Positions 1 to 8,893 are shown, counted from the first letter of the stretch. The stretch: DNA of 36,561 nt from Planctomycetota bacterium (GCA_024278695.1 JAJRSR010000052.1:1-36561), one strand, 5' to 3'. A program made the numbers and translations. Notes: generated by a model not told the origin, from the letters alone.

Positions 1-35
1 CAGACGAATAGGAGAACGATCCGAATCAAGTCCAT
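1..35 (-). CDS. 5' end of a small hydrophobic (membrane) protein, cut by the window edge
   Basis: Only the first 11 codons lie in the window. They read MDLIRIVLLFV and run off the left edge. The ATG at 35-33 is preceded by a perfect GGAGG (complement of 43-47) with a 7-nt spacer, which is why I accept so short a fragment. The very hydrophobic beginning indicates a membrane segment or signal anchor. The opening MDLIRI resembles small membrane proteins such as the Pmp3/YqaE type, but 11 residues cannot decide this. It is divergent from gatB, so both genes would share the 36-301 control region. Confidence 0.5.
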   Translation of the reverse strand, partial: MDLIRIVLLFV

Positions 36-223
36 TTCATAGCCTCCGAGAGCCCCGATGACCTCCCGGAGACGATAGCCCTCGCCTCGAACTCGTCAAA
101 CTGTAAGTACTTTGCTGGCAAGGCGTACGGAGTATTTGCGAGGGACAGGGGAAGAAAAAGCGGGAACAGTCTCCGTGGATACCGCACCCACATGAATGTA
201 CTCATGCCCCGATCGCGGTAGGA

Positions 224-257
224 TGTTACGGTGTTTGGGGTGTTACAGTTTTGGCGG
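224..257. repeat. two tandem imperfect 17-nt repeats upstream of gatB
   Basis: TGTTACGGTGTTTGGGG (224-240) is followed directly by TGTTACAGTTTTGGCGG (241-257), identical at 13 of 17 positions. The pair ends about 45 nt before the gatB start codon, between the two divergent genes. Tandem near-repeats in this position could be a regulator binding site, but no family consensus is recognised. The rest of 36-301 shows no convincing sigma-70 promoter. Confidence 0.4.
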
Positions 258-301
258 CGGCTCGTTGTGGAGCGTCGCACCGTAGGTAGTTTGGACCGCT
301 T

Positions 302-1768
302 ATGAAGACCCGAACGATCATCGGCTTGGAGATCCACGTTCAGCTTAAGACGCAGAGCAAGATGTTTTGCGGCTGCCGCGTGGCGTTTGAGGCTCCGTCG
401 AATGGTTGCGTTTGTCCGGTTTGCCTTGGGCATCCCGGCGCGTTGCCGGTCATCAACCGCCGTGCGTTCGAGCTATCCGTTTTGGTTGGCTTGGCACTGA
501 ACTGTAAGATTGCGCCGTTTACGAAATGGGACAGAAAAAGCTATTTCTACCCGGACATGCCCAAAAACTATCAGATCAGCCAATATGATTTTCCGCTGGC
601 TTCGGAGGGTTCTTTCGACGTAGTCGTGGCCGGCGCGGCGCGGCCGGTTCGGATTCGCAGAGCCCACCTGGAGGAAGACGCCGGCAAGAATGTTCACGAT
701 GCGGGAGCGGGTACGCACGTCGATCTCAACCGGGCCGGTACGCCACTGTTGGAGATTGTGACAGAGCCGGACTTGGTCTCGGGGGATCACGCATACGCGT
801 TCTGCGTGGAGTTGCACCGGCTCGTGACCTATCTCGGTGTGTCCGAGGGGAACATGAAAAAGGGGCAGATGCGTTTCGAGCCGAACATTAACGTGGCCAT
901 CGAGGCGGATGGGGTTGAATATCGTACCCCTATTGCGGAGATCAAAAACCTCAACAGCTTTCGGGCGGTGCGTGACGCGATCGCTTTTGAGTCCCAACGT
1001 CAGATCGCGGCATGGACCGACGACCACGGCTATGTCTTCGGCAAAGCGCCGAATGAAAACCGTGGTTGGAATGCGGATCGCGGCGTCACGGAGTTCCAAC
1101 GTGAAAAAGAGGCGGCCCACGATTACCGCTACTTTCCCGATCCCGATCTTCTTCCCATACGGGTCACGCCGGAGGCACTGGCAAACTTTCGCGATCAACT
1201 ACCCGAGCTACCGCAGGCGCGGCGGTCGCGGCTTCAGTCGCAATATGGTTTGTTGGAGGATGCGGCGAATACGATTGTCTCGGACCGGGCTACGGCGGAC
1301 CTGTTTGATGCGATGGTTGTTGCCGGCGCGTCGCCCGAGCTTGGAGCTAAGCAGTTCGTGAATACCTGGCAAGCGTTGGCTAAGGATCAGGGGCTGACGA
1401 TCGTGGCGTTGGGTGTGTCTGGAGAACGCATGGCGAAGCTTGCGATACTTGTCGAGAAGGGCGGGGTCAACAAAACGGCGGCGACGACTCTGGCCGAGGT
1501 GATGCTGACGCGGCCGGAAGATCCGGAATCGCTCGCGAAAGAGCTCGGTTTGGGGTTGGAGCGGGATGCCGGTGCCACGGAAGCCTGGGTCGATGAGGTT
1601 CTGGCCGCAAACGAAAAAGCCGTTGCTGACGCCGTGGCCAACCCCAAGAAAGCCAAAGCGGCCCTTGGTTTCCTACGGGGGCAGGTGATGAAGCTTTCCG
1701 GCGGCAAGGCCGACCCGAAGCTGGTGGGTGAGCTGCTGACACGCCGGCTGGAGCAGCTATTGCAATAG
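302..1768 (+). CDS. gatB: Asp-tRNA(Asn)/Glu-tRNA(Gln) amidotransferase subunit B
   Basis: GatB is the kinase-like subunit of the GatCAB enzyme. It phosphorylates misacylated Glu-tRNA(Gln) or Asp-tRNA(Asn) and transfers ammonia supplied by GatA, giving Gln- or Asn-tRNA. The 488-residue length is typical. The N-terminus has the family signature IGLEIHVQL, then paired zinc-type cysteines C23/C25 and C38/C41 (MFCGC ... CPVCLG). The catalytic half contains YFYPDMPKNYQISQYD and the C-terminal ~150 residues form the helical tRNA-binding GatB/YqeY-like tail. The start fits the family even though the SD is weak. gatA and gatC are not in the window, so the operon is split. The next gene begins 144 nt downstream. 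Confidence 0.96.
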   Translation: MKTRTIIGLEIHVQLKTQSKMFCGCRVAFEAPSNGCVCPVCLGHPGALPVINRRAFELSVLVGLALNCKIAPFTKWDRKSYFYPDMPKNYQISQYDFPLASEGSFDVVVAGAARPVRIRRAHLEEDAGKNVHDAGAGTHVDLNRAGTPLLEIVTEPDLVSGDHAYAFCVELHRLVTYLGVSEGNMKKGQMRFEPNINVAIEADGVEYRTPIAEIKNLNSFRAVRDAIAFESQRQIAAWTDDHGYVFGKAPNENRGWNADRGVTEFQREKEAAHDYRYFPDPDLLPIRVTPEALANFRDQLPELPQARRSRLQSQYGLLEDAANTIVSDRATADLFDAMVVAGASPELGAKQFVNTWQALAKDQGLTIVALGVSGERMAKLAILVEKGGVNKTAATTLAEVMLTRPEDPESLAKELGLGLERDAGATEAWVDEVLAANEKAVADAVANPKKAKAALGFLRGQVMKLSGGKADPKLVGELLTRRLEQLLQ

Positions 1769-1912
1769 CCGCGCCCGGTTTTGCACTGATTACCCTCACG
1801 CCGGCGAAAGCGACATTCGGCTATTAGCGGGCTACACTAATCGTGGTTATACGGAACCGGGCGTAGGATATGTGAACCGGAACGCTCCGCTTGCTGATTG
1901 AGGGGATCTCGC

Positions 1913-2239
1913 GTGCAGGTTGTTTTTTGTGTGTCACTCCTGGCGGTCGGGTTGATCCTGGCACGGCTCTACCTTTGGCCACGGGGCTGCCCCAACGCCA
2001 TAATCGAAGAGCGACCATGGCGGCGACTTGGAGCGGGAATCTGCCTGATATTGTCTGTCATGTTCACGGCGGGTGTGTATGTGCTTGGCGATCACCGCTC
2101 GCCGAAGGTGTACGCGTGGTATTGGTCTGTTATCATGCTCCTCGTTCTGTGGCTGCTTGTGCTGGCCGTTCGCGACATGAGCTACACCCGGCGGGTTTTG
2201 CTCGAACGACGGCGGGCTTCTCGCCAGCGGAACAGTTGA
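1913..2239 (+). CDS. small hypothetical membrane protein, about three TM segments
   Basis: I do not recognise the family. The GTG at 1913 is chosen because GAGGGG (1900-1905) lies 7 nt upstream; an in-frame TTG at 1898 lacks this support. The product is 108 residues. It has a hydrophobic N-terminal segment (about residues 2-17), a second around 'AGICLILSVMFTAGVYVL' and a third around 'WSVIMLLVLWLLVLAV', then a strongly basic tail (RRVLLERRRASRQR) that probably stays in the cytoplasm. It sits between gatB and the DUF192 lipoprotein gene on the same strand. The spacer to the next gene is 54 nt, so co-transcription is possible. No function can be assigned. Confidence 0.6.
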   Translation: MQVVFCVSLLAVGLILARLYLWPRGCPNAIIEERPWRRLGAGICLILSVMFTAGVYVLGDHRSPKVYAWYWSVIMLLVLWLLVLAVRDMSYTRRVLLERRRASRQRNS

Positions 2240-2293
2240 AACACCCGATAGCCGGTATGTGTGAAAACCGGTGCGTGAGAAGGGGTCTGATCG

Positions 2294-2764
2294 ATGAAGT
2301 TCATGTTGCTTGGTTTGTCATTGGGACTTATCTCTTCTCTGCTTGCTAGCTGCGCACCGTCGGAGCCGAACGTTTTGGACGAACTTGGAACGGTTGACAT
2401 CACCATCAAGGGGCAGTTGTTTCGGCTATGGATCGCAGATGATTCCAATGAGCAGCAGCGCGGTCTGATGTTCATTACGGCCGAGCAGATGGTGCCGTAC
2501 AACGACGGCGCGGAGCGCGGCATGTTATTTAAGTTTGACCGCGAACGCGAGATGAGCTTCTGGATGAAGAATACGATCATCCCGCTCGACATCGTTTATC
2601 TTGACGCAAATGGTGTAGCCCTATCCCTTTATACGATGGCACCGCTCGACACTAGCGCCAACCGCTACCCTTCGCTCGGACCGGCTCAGTTCGCCATTGA
2701 GGTCAACGCCGATGTATTTTCGGACCTCGGGCTGCAGCCGGGCGACCTGATTGAGATCCCCTAG
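2294..2764 (+). CDS. DUF192-family lipoprotein
   Basis: The 156-residue protein begins with a lipoprotein signal peptide whose lipobox is L17-A18-S19-C20, so the mature protein should be lipid-anchored. The remainder matches the DUF192 fold: 'QRGLMF' near the start of the domain, then 'MLFKFDRE', 'SFWMKNTIIPLDIVYLD' and a C-terminal 'FAIEVNAD...GLQPGD'. These are the conserved positions of this family of small beta-barrel proteins, whose biochemical role is unknown. An AAGGGG-like SD precedes the ATG by about 8 nt. It is followed by a 104-nt spacer before the phosphatase gene. Confidence 0.88.
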   Translation: MKFMLLGLSLGLISSLLASCAPSEPNVLDELGTVDITIKGQLFRLWIADDSNEQQRGLMFITAEQMVPYNDGAERGMLFKFDREREMSFWMKNTIIPLDIVYLDANGVALSLYTMAPLDTSANRYPSLGPAQFAIEVNADVFSDLGLQPGDLIEIP

Positions 2765-2868
2765 CTTCCGCTAAAGCGCGACCACCCACACGCCGACGCA
2801 CTCGCATCGGTCCCCTTTCGGCAACCGCTTGCCGGGCATGGGCCGAGGCATCCGGATGGCGCGGCTTC

Positions 2869-4149
2869 ATGGATCAGGGCAGCCTTCAGACGCTTCACAA
2901 TACGACGGGTTTCACGCGGACTGCCGCCAACGGCGCTGGTGGCGTGTGCGCGCTCGTTGTGTCAGATGGGTGCGAGCGAGACGATCTGGCGTCGGTGTTG
3001 GACGGGCTTGGCTGGGATACCCGGCATGCTTCGAACGCAGACTCGGCGGCCACCTCGATCCGACGCGCCCGCGTTGACGTGCTCGTGATGGCAGGGACGG
3101 CTGGCAGGGTGATGCAGCCGCACGGGGAAGAACTTCTCGCGTTGGCCAAGAAGCGGCACCTGCCCACGATCATTATTGGGGATGGTGCTGGCCTGGTGGT
3201 GGAAGGCATGTCGCCCTTGGTGACGCGCATCCCTGAGCGTACCTCACCCGATGAATTACGCGGGCGGCTCGCGATGGTGCAGCAATACCACGGCATGCTT
3301 CGCAGCGTCGAGCGCGAACTCAATCAAATGCAGAAACTCTCCGAACGATTGAGCGACCATTTTCGTGAGGTTGACGAGGGTATGAAGTTGGCCGGTCGGC
3401 TACAGCGAGATTTCCTGCCTGATCTCAGCGAGCCGTTCTGTGGTGTGCGTTTTGCATTCATCTTTCAACCAGCCACCTGGGTTTCAGGTGACATGTTTGA
3501 TGTATTTCGCATTGACGACCATCGTACCGGCGTCTATCTGGCGGACGCTGTCGGTCACGGGATGTCGGCCAGTTTGTTGACGATGTTCATCAAGCGGGCG
3601 ATTGTGCCTATGCGTGACACCTCCAAAGGCATTGAGGCGGTTTCCCCGTCCGAGGTGCTCGCGGTGTTGAACGACGCACTTGCGGAGCAAGAGCTGCCCA
3701 ACTGCCAGTTCATCACCGCGTGCTACGGCATCATCGATCATCAGGCACAGACGTTTACGTTTGCTCGCGGCGGTCATCCCTACCCGGTAAAGCTATCGCG
3801 CGGCGGCGGGCCGGAGGGAATCAAGCCGGAGGGAATCAAGGCCGAGGAGATCAAGGTCGTCGGCGGTTTGCTCGGGCTGTTTGTGGGGGCCGAGTTCCCG
3901 TCGACAACGGTTCAGCTTGCACCCGGTGACAAGGTTGTGCTCTATACGGACGGCATCGAGCACATCGTTCCGCGAGTGAAAAGCGATACTTCGGACGTGA
4001 CCGAGGCCATCGGTGAGCTGTTTGGTGCGCTGGCGTGTGGCTCGCTAGTTGACGGCATGAAACAGCTAGAATCACGACTCCAGGAAGACATCGACGAGTC
4101 ACTCCCGCAAGACGACCTTACGATACTAGCGTTCGAGATGCCGAGTTAG
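2869..4149 (+). CDS. PP2C-type (SpoIIE/RsbU) serine phosphatase with degenerate receiver domain
   Basis: The protein has 426 residues. Residues ~25-135 look like a response-regulator receiver, but the position matching the phospho-acceptor Asp (after 'VDVLVM') is Ala75, and the usual K-P pair is R120-I121, so phosphorylation is unlikely. Residues ~140-180 form a helical, probably coiled-coil linker containing 'AGRLQRDFLP'. Residues ~180-426 are the SpoIIE phosphatase: metal-ligand motifs SGD208-MFD211 and D226AVGHG, then 'LYTDGIEHI' and terminal 'QDDLTILAFE'. A short repeat in the catalytic domain reads PEGIK-PEGIK-AEEIK (about 3809-3855). Such enzymes usually dephosphorylate anti-sigma-factor antagonists, but no anti-sigma kinase or STAS gene lies nearby. 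The SD is weak, so the exact start is less certain. Confidence 0.9.
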   Translation: MDQGSLQTLHNTTGFTRTAANGAGGVCALVVSDGCERDDLASVLDGLGWDTRHASNADSAATSIRRARVDVLVMAGTAGRVMQPHGEELLALAKKRHLPTIIIGDGAGLVVEGMSPLVTRIPERTSPDELRGRLAMVQQYHGMLRSVERELNQMQKLSERLSDHFREVDEGMKLAGRLQRDFLPDLSEPFCGVRFAFIFQPATWVSGDMFDVFRIDDHRTGVYLADAVGHGMSASLLTMFIKRAIVPMRDTSKGIEAVSPSEVLAVLNDALAEQELPNCQFITACYGIIDHQAQTFTFARGGHPYPVKLSRGGGPEGIKPEGIKAEEIKVVGGLLGLFVGAEFPSTTVQLAPGDKVVLYTDGIEHIVPRVKSDTSDVTEAIGELFGALACGSLVDGMKQLESRLQEDIDESLPQDDLTILAFEMPS

Positions 4150-4174
4150 CAAATCCACGGTCATCGCCCAGCGA

Positions 4175-6172
4175 CTACTCGTCGTTGGGTTCATCTGCTG
4201 CTTCGTCCGCGCCGTCGTTGGCCCCGTCAACCTTTTCCGGCTTCGGCTGCTGTGCGATTTTTTGCACGATGAGCCGTCGCTGAAGGTTCGCCCCTTCGTC
4301 CGTGGGGCGAAGGCGCAGCGCTTCGTCGCAAGCCCTCAAAGACGCCTCAAGACGGTCCGATTTTGCGAACGCGATGGAAATTCCCTGATGGGCCTCAAAG
4401 TAGTTGGGGTTGGCCGTGATCGCTTGATCGTATGATGTGATGGCCGCTTCGGTCTTGTCGTCAAGCATCATCGCTTCAGCCTGATGGTAATACGCCTCGG
4501 CAAATCCCGGCTGAGCGGCCAGCGCCTGGTTATAGAAATCCACCGCAACATCGTAACGCCCGAGTGCGGAGGAACTACCGCCGAGACGCATGTATGCGGT
4601 CGCATCCGACATGCCCAGCTCGACGGCACGAGTGATTTCATCGAAAGCCTCGCGGTGACGTAGTTGGTCGTAGAGCAGATCTCCCAGTTGAAAGTGAGCG
4701 TCGGGTGCGTCGTCAGCGAGCGCTACAGCAAACCGAAGGGCTGCCTCCGCATCCACAAACTCTCCGAGGGACTTGAGCGCCATCCCCACACCGAGCGGTC
4801 CACGGTAATTGCCCGGGCGTTTTTCGACGACGTCGTTCCACATCGTCAGGTCATCCTTGTAGTCCTGGTTTCGCACGATCGTGCCGTAGGCAAGGGGTGG
4901 TGTTGCTAGCAACAGTAGTAGGCCCGCCGTGGCATAACGTGAGCCGGAGGCTTTGCCAAAAAACTCCATCAGCAGCGTATGAACCATGAGCACTGTGAGC
5001 ACGACGATAGCCGCCAACGGCAGGTACATACGGTGCTCGGATAGGGGATCCCAATGCGGCAAGACGCTCGAGGTCGGCGCGAGCGTGAGGAAAAAACAGG
5101 CGGCCACGAAGCCGATGGCGGGACGTCGCAGGAGTGTCACCAACGTCCAAACCGCCAATGCCAATGCGATCAAGATCGGAATCGCACCGGCCCCGAATGG
5201 TGACCGGACCGGGTTCCAGTGATAATCAACGCACAGCGATTGAGGCCAATAGGAGAGCTTGAGGTATTGGAGTATCACGCCGGCCTGTGTCATGGCGTAT
5301 TCTGCCGGAGTGAAGCCGGTGGCGGTGGGGACGGACGGTGATGCGCTCGATTCGAACATGCTTGGGATGAGCCCGTTGACGAACAACACGCCCCAAGTGC
5401 CAAAGAGCCCGGCGTACAGCCAGCCGCGTCGTTTGAACAGGCTGGACAGGGAGCGTGCCAGGTAGATCCGATCGAACATCAGAATGACGATCGGCGCGGT
5501 GACCATTGTGCCCTTGCTGCCCATGCCCAGCGCACTCGCGACGATCGCGGCCACGAGCCAGCCGGTGCCGCGCAGGCTCGCCGTGCCGCGTATCACGCAG
5601 TACCACGTGAGCAGGTAGAACAGCGTCACCAACGCTTCCGCGCGATTCGCGCTGTAGCTTACGACTTCGGTCTGTAGCGGGTGAATCAGCCAGATCAACG
5701 CGCAGGCGAAGGCGATCCAAACGGCACCCGCGCCGAACCGCTCTCTCAAGCGAGCTGTGTTGAGCGTCCGCCGGATGATGCCGTAAAGGGTCAGACCCGC
5801 CAGCACATGAATCAGCAGGTTGACGGCATGATAGCCGGATGGGGCCAGCGCCCCGAAGCCGTAGTTGATCGCAAGCGTGAGATTGGCGATCGGCTGGGTA
5901 CCGTAGAACGATGTCCCTAACTCGTGCAGGCGGTCGTTGTTCACGATCTCGGCCGTATCGCGCATGACGAATGGGTTTTCGAGCATGTTTGCGTAGACCG
6001 CAGCGCCGGCCAGTGCTAGTGTGATCAAGAGCAAGACGTGCCATCCGGGTGGCGGCGCTGCGACATCCTCGACCTGCGCGGATTGTATATAGTCGGAAAT
6101 CTTGATCGTCATTTGTGCTCGCCGTCTGTTAGGAAATACCTCGACAACCGAAGCACCATAGCGCTCCCGCAC
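4175..6172 (-). CDS. multi-spanning membrane protein with C-terminal TPR repeats (TMTC-like), copy 1
   Basis: The N-terminal ~430 residues contain roughly ten hydrophobic segments with the layout of a GT-C type glycosyltransferase, as in TMTC/DUF1736 proteins. The ~200 C-terminal residues are TPR repeats (for example 'DAHFQLGDLLYDQLRHREAF' and 'AYYHQAEAMMLDDKTEAAI') ending in an acidic tail. The first loop reads FVMRDTAEIVNNDRLH, where the neighbouring paralogue has FVFDDRPHIFANDRI, so the first Asp of the DD pair is Arg here. 'GYHAVNLLIHVLAGLTLYG' is shared with the paralogue. The GTG at 6172 has AAAGGGG about 10 nt upstream; an ATG at 6112 (645 aa) is an alternative. The TMTC assignment rests on layout and short motifs, so substrate and activity are unknown. 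Confidence 0.8.
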   Translation of the reverse strand: MRERYGASVVEVFPNRRRAQMTIKISDYIQSAQVEDVAAPPPGWHVLLLITLALAGAAVYANMLENPFVMRDTAEIVNNDRLHELGTSFYGTQPIANLTLAINYGFGALAPSGYHAVNLLIHVLAGLTLYGIIRRTLNTARLRERFGAGAVWIAFACALIWLIHPLQTEVVSYSANRAEALVTLFYLLTWYCVIRGTASLRGTGWLVAAIVASALGMGSKGTMVTAPIVILMFDRIYLARSLSSLFKRRGWLYAGLFGTWGVLFVNGLIPSMFESSASPSVPTATGFTPAEYAMTQAGVILQYLKLSYWPQSLCVDYHWNPVRSPFGAGAIPILIALALAVWTLVTLLRRPAIGFVAACFFLTLAPTSSVLPHWDPLSEHRMYLPLAAIVVLTVLMVHTLLMEFFGKASGSRYATAGLLLLLATPPLAYGTIVRNQDYKDDLTMWNDVVEKRPGNYRGPLGVGMALKSLGEFVDAEAALRFAVALADDAPDAHFQLGDLLYDQLRHREAFDEITRAVELGMSDATAYMRLGGSSSALGRYDVAVDFYNQALAAQPGFAEAYYHQAEAMMLDDKTEAAITSYDQAITANPNYFEAHQGISIAFAKSDRLEASLRACDEALRLRPTDEGANLQRRLIVQKIAQQPKPEKVDGANDGADEAADEPNDE

Positions 6173-6287
6173 CCGTCATCGACCCCTTTCTAGTATCGTT
6201 ATCGTACGTGCCCGAGGCAAGTAACCAGCCCAAACCCGGCTACGTCCGCATATCAGCCTAGATCCACGCGGCGGTGCCAGCCTCTGC

Positions 6288-8024
6288 TCAATCGGCCGCG
6301 GCCGCCAGGGCATCGGCGAGTGCTTTTTTGGCCTGGGGATGGTTCGCGTCCAGCTCCAGTGTACGGCGAAACGCATCGGCCGCTTCCCCGTACTTTCCGA
6401 TCATACCCAGTCCCCAGCCCAGCTCGAACGAAGCCTCGACATGGTTCGGTTTCAGGGCGACCGCCTTGCGGAACGCTGCAATGGCCTCGGTGGCCTTCTC
6501 CCGGCGGATCAGGCCCCAGCCGATGTGGTAGTACGCCTCGGCCAAGACGTCACGGCGCGTTCGATCCGTGCTGACTTCTATGGTGCGGCGAAACGAACGC
6601 TGTGACTCATCAAACCGCTTGGCACGCCCCAGGGCGACGGCCAAACTGTAGTGAGCCCGGGGATTCTGCGGACGCACGATCGTCGCTTGCTTCCAGAGTT
6701 TGACCTCATTCTGGTAATCCGCGTTGCGTTGAAACGTGCGTATGCCAAGGACTGTCGCCAGAACGGCCACGGCTACGATGCACGTTCGATACACTCCGGT
6801 AGAACTCTTGCCTGCGCGTCGCCGGGACCATCGCACCAGGTAAACGCTTCCTGCAATGAGCAGTGCAAGCACGGCCGCCAGCGGAAGGTACATACGGTGT
6901 TCGAATAGCGGGTCTCGAATCGGAATGACGCTTGACGTCGGTGCGAGAATCACGAAAAAACTGAGCCACGCAAAACCGGCGAGCGGATGGCGTCGGCACA
7001 TCCAGATAGCCAGCCCCAGCAATACGAGGATGATGGTTCCGGGAAGTATGGCTTGAGATAGTGACGTGACGATAGGCCAGCCGTAATCAATGCAGAGTGG
7101 GCTTGGCCAAAGCGTGAGTCGGAGGTAGTGCAACAAGACGCCCGGCTGAGTGAGCAGGTATTCCCAGGGTGTCACGCCTGTCACGGCGAAGCCCACGTTG
7201 GCGTTTGGGCGACCGACCGTGACAAGCACGCCGGACGTGACGCCGCAGATCGCCAGGATAGAGAGCGTGCTGGTTAGCGCAACATAAAAAAACCATCGCG
7301 CACGCAGCGACGCCCGGAGCGATCTGGTCACGACGATCCAATCGTAGAGCAGTACCGTAAGTGGGGCGGTGAGCATGACCGCTTTGGTGGCCATGCCGAG
7401 TGCACAGGTAGCCACGCAGGCCACCAGCCACGCTCGGCGTCCCTTCGAGCCATCCATGCCGCGTACCGCCGCATAGAGCGTGAACAGGTAGAAAAGCCCC
7501 ATCGTAGACTCGCCGCGCTGGATCACGTACGTCACGCTCTGCGTTTGCAGGGGGTGAAGCAACCATAGCATGGCGACGGCGAATGGAAATGCGATCGGTG
7601 TACGATTGGTTGTCGCCTTGCGGTTGGCGGCACCCGCGCCAACCCGCCTCAGCAACGCAAACAGTGTTAGCCCCGCTAGGATGTGAACGACGACGTTGAA
7701 CAGGTGGTAGCCTGTCGGGTCAAAGCCGCCAACGGCATGGTTTAGTGCGAGGGTGAGATCGACCATCGGCCTGCGCCCGGACAATGTTGTGGTAAGCGGG
7801 AATACGGAGGTGATCCGATCGTTTGCGAAGATGTGCGGTCGATCGTCGAAGACGAACGCGGCGGACAGGCTGTTGCTATAGACCGCCGCCGTGGCCAGGG
7901 TGAGCACGGTCATCGCAAGGGCCGCCATTTCTCGATCGCCCACGATCCACGCCGTCCGGGAAGCGCGGCTTGTTGTGGTGTCGGTGCGCGAGGCAGTTTT
8001 TCTCTTATGATCTGATCTTGACAC
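6288..8024 (-). CDS. multi-spanning membrane protein with C-terminal TPR repeats (TMTC-like), copy 2
   Basis: This is the paralogue of the following gene (4175-6172), 115 nt upstream of it on the same strand, so a tandem duplication is likely. After a basic cytoplasmic N-terminus it has many TM segments, and its first periplasmic loop retains the paired acidic motif FVFDD expected of GT-C glycosyltransferases. Other conserved stretches are 'GYHLFNVVVHILAGLTLF', 'WLLHPLQTQSVTYVIQR' and 'LAPTSSVIPIRDPLFEHRMY'. The C-terminal ~140 residues are TPR repeats ('AYYHIGWGLIRREKATEAIA', 'ASFELGWGLGMIGKYGEAAD'). The GTG at 8024 has GAGGG 6 nt upstream; an in-frame ATG at 8072 (594 aa) lacks an SD. It may glycosylate or modify exported proteins, which is inference only. 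Confidence 0.8.
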   Translation of the reverse strand: MSRSDHKRKTASRTDTTTSRASRTAWIVGDREMAALAMTVLTLATAAVYSNSLSAAFVFDDRPHIFANDRITSVFPLTTTLSGRRPMVDLTLALNHAVGGFDPTGYHLFNVVVHILAGLTLFALLRRVGAGAANRKATTNRTPIAFPFAVAMLWLLHPLQTQSVTYVIQRGESTMGLFYLFTLYAAVRGMDGSKGRRAWLVACVATCALGMATKAVMLTAPLTVLLYDWIVVTRSLRASLRARWFFYVALTSTLSILAICGVTSGVLVTVGRPNANVGFAVTGVTPWEYLLTQPGVLLHYLRLTLWPSPLCIDYGWPIVTSLSQAILPGTIILVLLGLAIWMCRRHPLAGFAWLSFFVILAPTSSVIPIRDPLFEHRMYLPLAAVLALLIAGSVYLVRWSRRRAGKSSTGVYRTCIVAVAVLATVLGIRTFQRNADYQNEVKLWKQATIVRPQNPRAHYSLAVALGRAKRFDESQRSFRRTIEVSTDRTRRDVLAEAYYHIGWGLIRREKATEAIAAFRKAVALKPNHVEASFELGWGLGMIGKYGEAADAFRRTLELDANHPQAKKALADALAAAAD

Positions 8025-8212
8025 AACCCGCCCTCTTGCCACCGTTCGGCGTGATTCGCGGCTCAGCGCCATCGTCGGCTCGGACCGATAGCGTAAGACG
8101 GGAAGCCTATGGTTTCAAACATGGTATTCATTGCGGGCCGGAGCAGCTTCGGCTATGGTTCCCGTTACGCGTTTCGCGGGATCTTGGGGTTTGACAGCAC
8201 GGAGGTCTGACG

Positions 8213-8680
8213 ATGCATAAGTTTTTGACAGTACTCGTACTCAGTAGCACGCTCGCACTAGCCGGTTGCGATGCGCTCTCGTTTCTCTTGCCGAACACCG
8301 TGACGGTTTCGCTTGTCAATGCGGGCTCGCTGGATGTGGACGGTCAGATTTTCTACGATGACGATGAATCCGCCCTCAATCTGCTTGATAGTATCAGCAG
8401 CCTGGACAACTTTCTTCGCGAGTTTGGCCAAGAACTCAATTTCACGCTAGCCCCGGGTGAGACCATGAACTTCACCCGCAGTTGCAGCGCCCTTCAGGCG
8501 ATCTTCATCGACGACGCCAACGTCAGGGTTCTCGGGGTGGTTACGTCCGACGACGAGACCAATGTGATTCGTGAGGGCAACGACTTCACCTGTGGGTCTA
8601 CGATCACCTACACGTTCGAATACAGCGATTTGGGGCTGGGTCTCGCCATCAGGACGGGCGTTGGCCTCGGCAGTTTGTAA
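8213..8680 (+). CDS. hypothetical lipoprotein
   Basis: A 155-residue protein with a lipoprotein signal peptide: basic H2-K3, hydrophobic core, lipobox L16-A17-G18-C19. The mature part is acidic and rich in beta-type sequence, with a few cysteines that may pair (in 'RSCSAL' and 'DFTCGS'). No family is recognised. The start is well supported by GGAGG (8201-8205) 7 nt before the ATG. It is transcribed divergently from the TPR membrane protein genes. A short hairpin lies about 35 nt after the stop codon. Confidence 0.75.
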   Translation: MHKFLTVLVLSSTLALAGCDALSFLLPNTVTVSLVNAGSLDVDGQIFYDDDESALNLLDSISSLDNFLREFGQELNFTLAPGETMNFTRSCSALQAIFIDDANVRVLGVVTSDDETNVIREGNDFTCGSTITYTFEYSDLGLGLAIRTGVGLGSL

Positions 8681-8714
8681 AACGCTCTCGGTGGCGGTAT
8701 TAGCCCCGTGCGAG

Positions 8715-8729
8715 GGGTGCATTGCACCC
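8715..8729 (+). terminator. short hairpin after the lipoprotein gene
   Basis: GGGTGC-ATT-GCACCC is a perfect 6-bp stem with a 3-nt loop, 35 nt after the lipoprotein stop. No T-run follows, so it is a weak terminator candidate and may have another role. Confidence 0.25.
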
Positions 8730-8785
8730 TGTGCGGACCTTGCCTATCTTATAGGTCTCTGCTGGCTACGAATCTCGGACCTGCG

Positions 8786-8817
8786 TTGGCGCGGCGACTG
8801 CTTCGCTGAGCTATAAT
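8786..8817 (+). promoter_or_regulatory. candidate promoter for the GT2-DUF2304 gene pair
   Basis: A perfect TATAAT (8812-8817) lies in an A/T-rich patch in otherwise GC-rich sequence, about 77 nt before the glycosyltransferase start. The best -35 is TTGGCG (8786-8791), but the 20-nt spacing is too long. The -10 is convincing; the -35 is not. Confidence 0.3.
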
Positions 8818-8893
8818 TATTATACAGATAGGGTGATCTGGGTGCAGTGTCCCCGCTGGCATGCGCGATCCAGGCAACTGGCCCGAGGGAAAG

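Noticed and set aside
5226-6044. A 272-codon minus-strand frame inside the TPR membrane gene
   Set aside because: It is in another frame of the same strand as a well-supported gene and is rich in Arg/His/Pro, typical of an out-of-frame translation.
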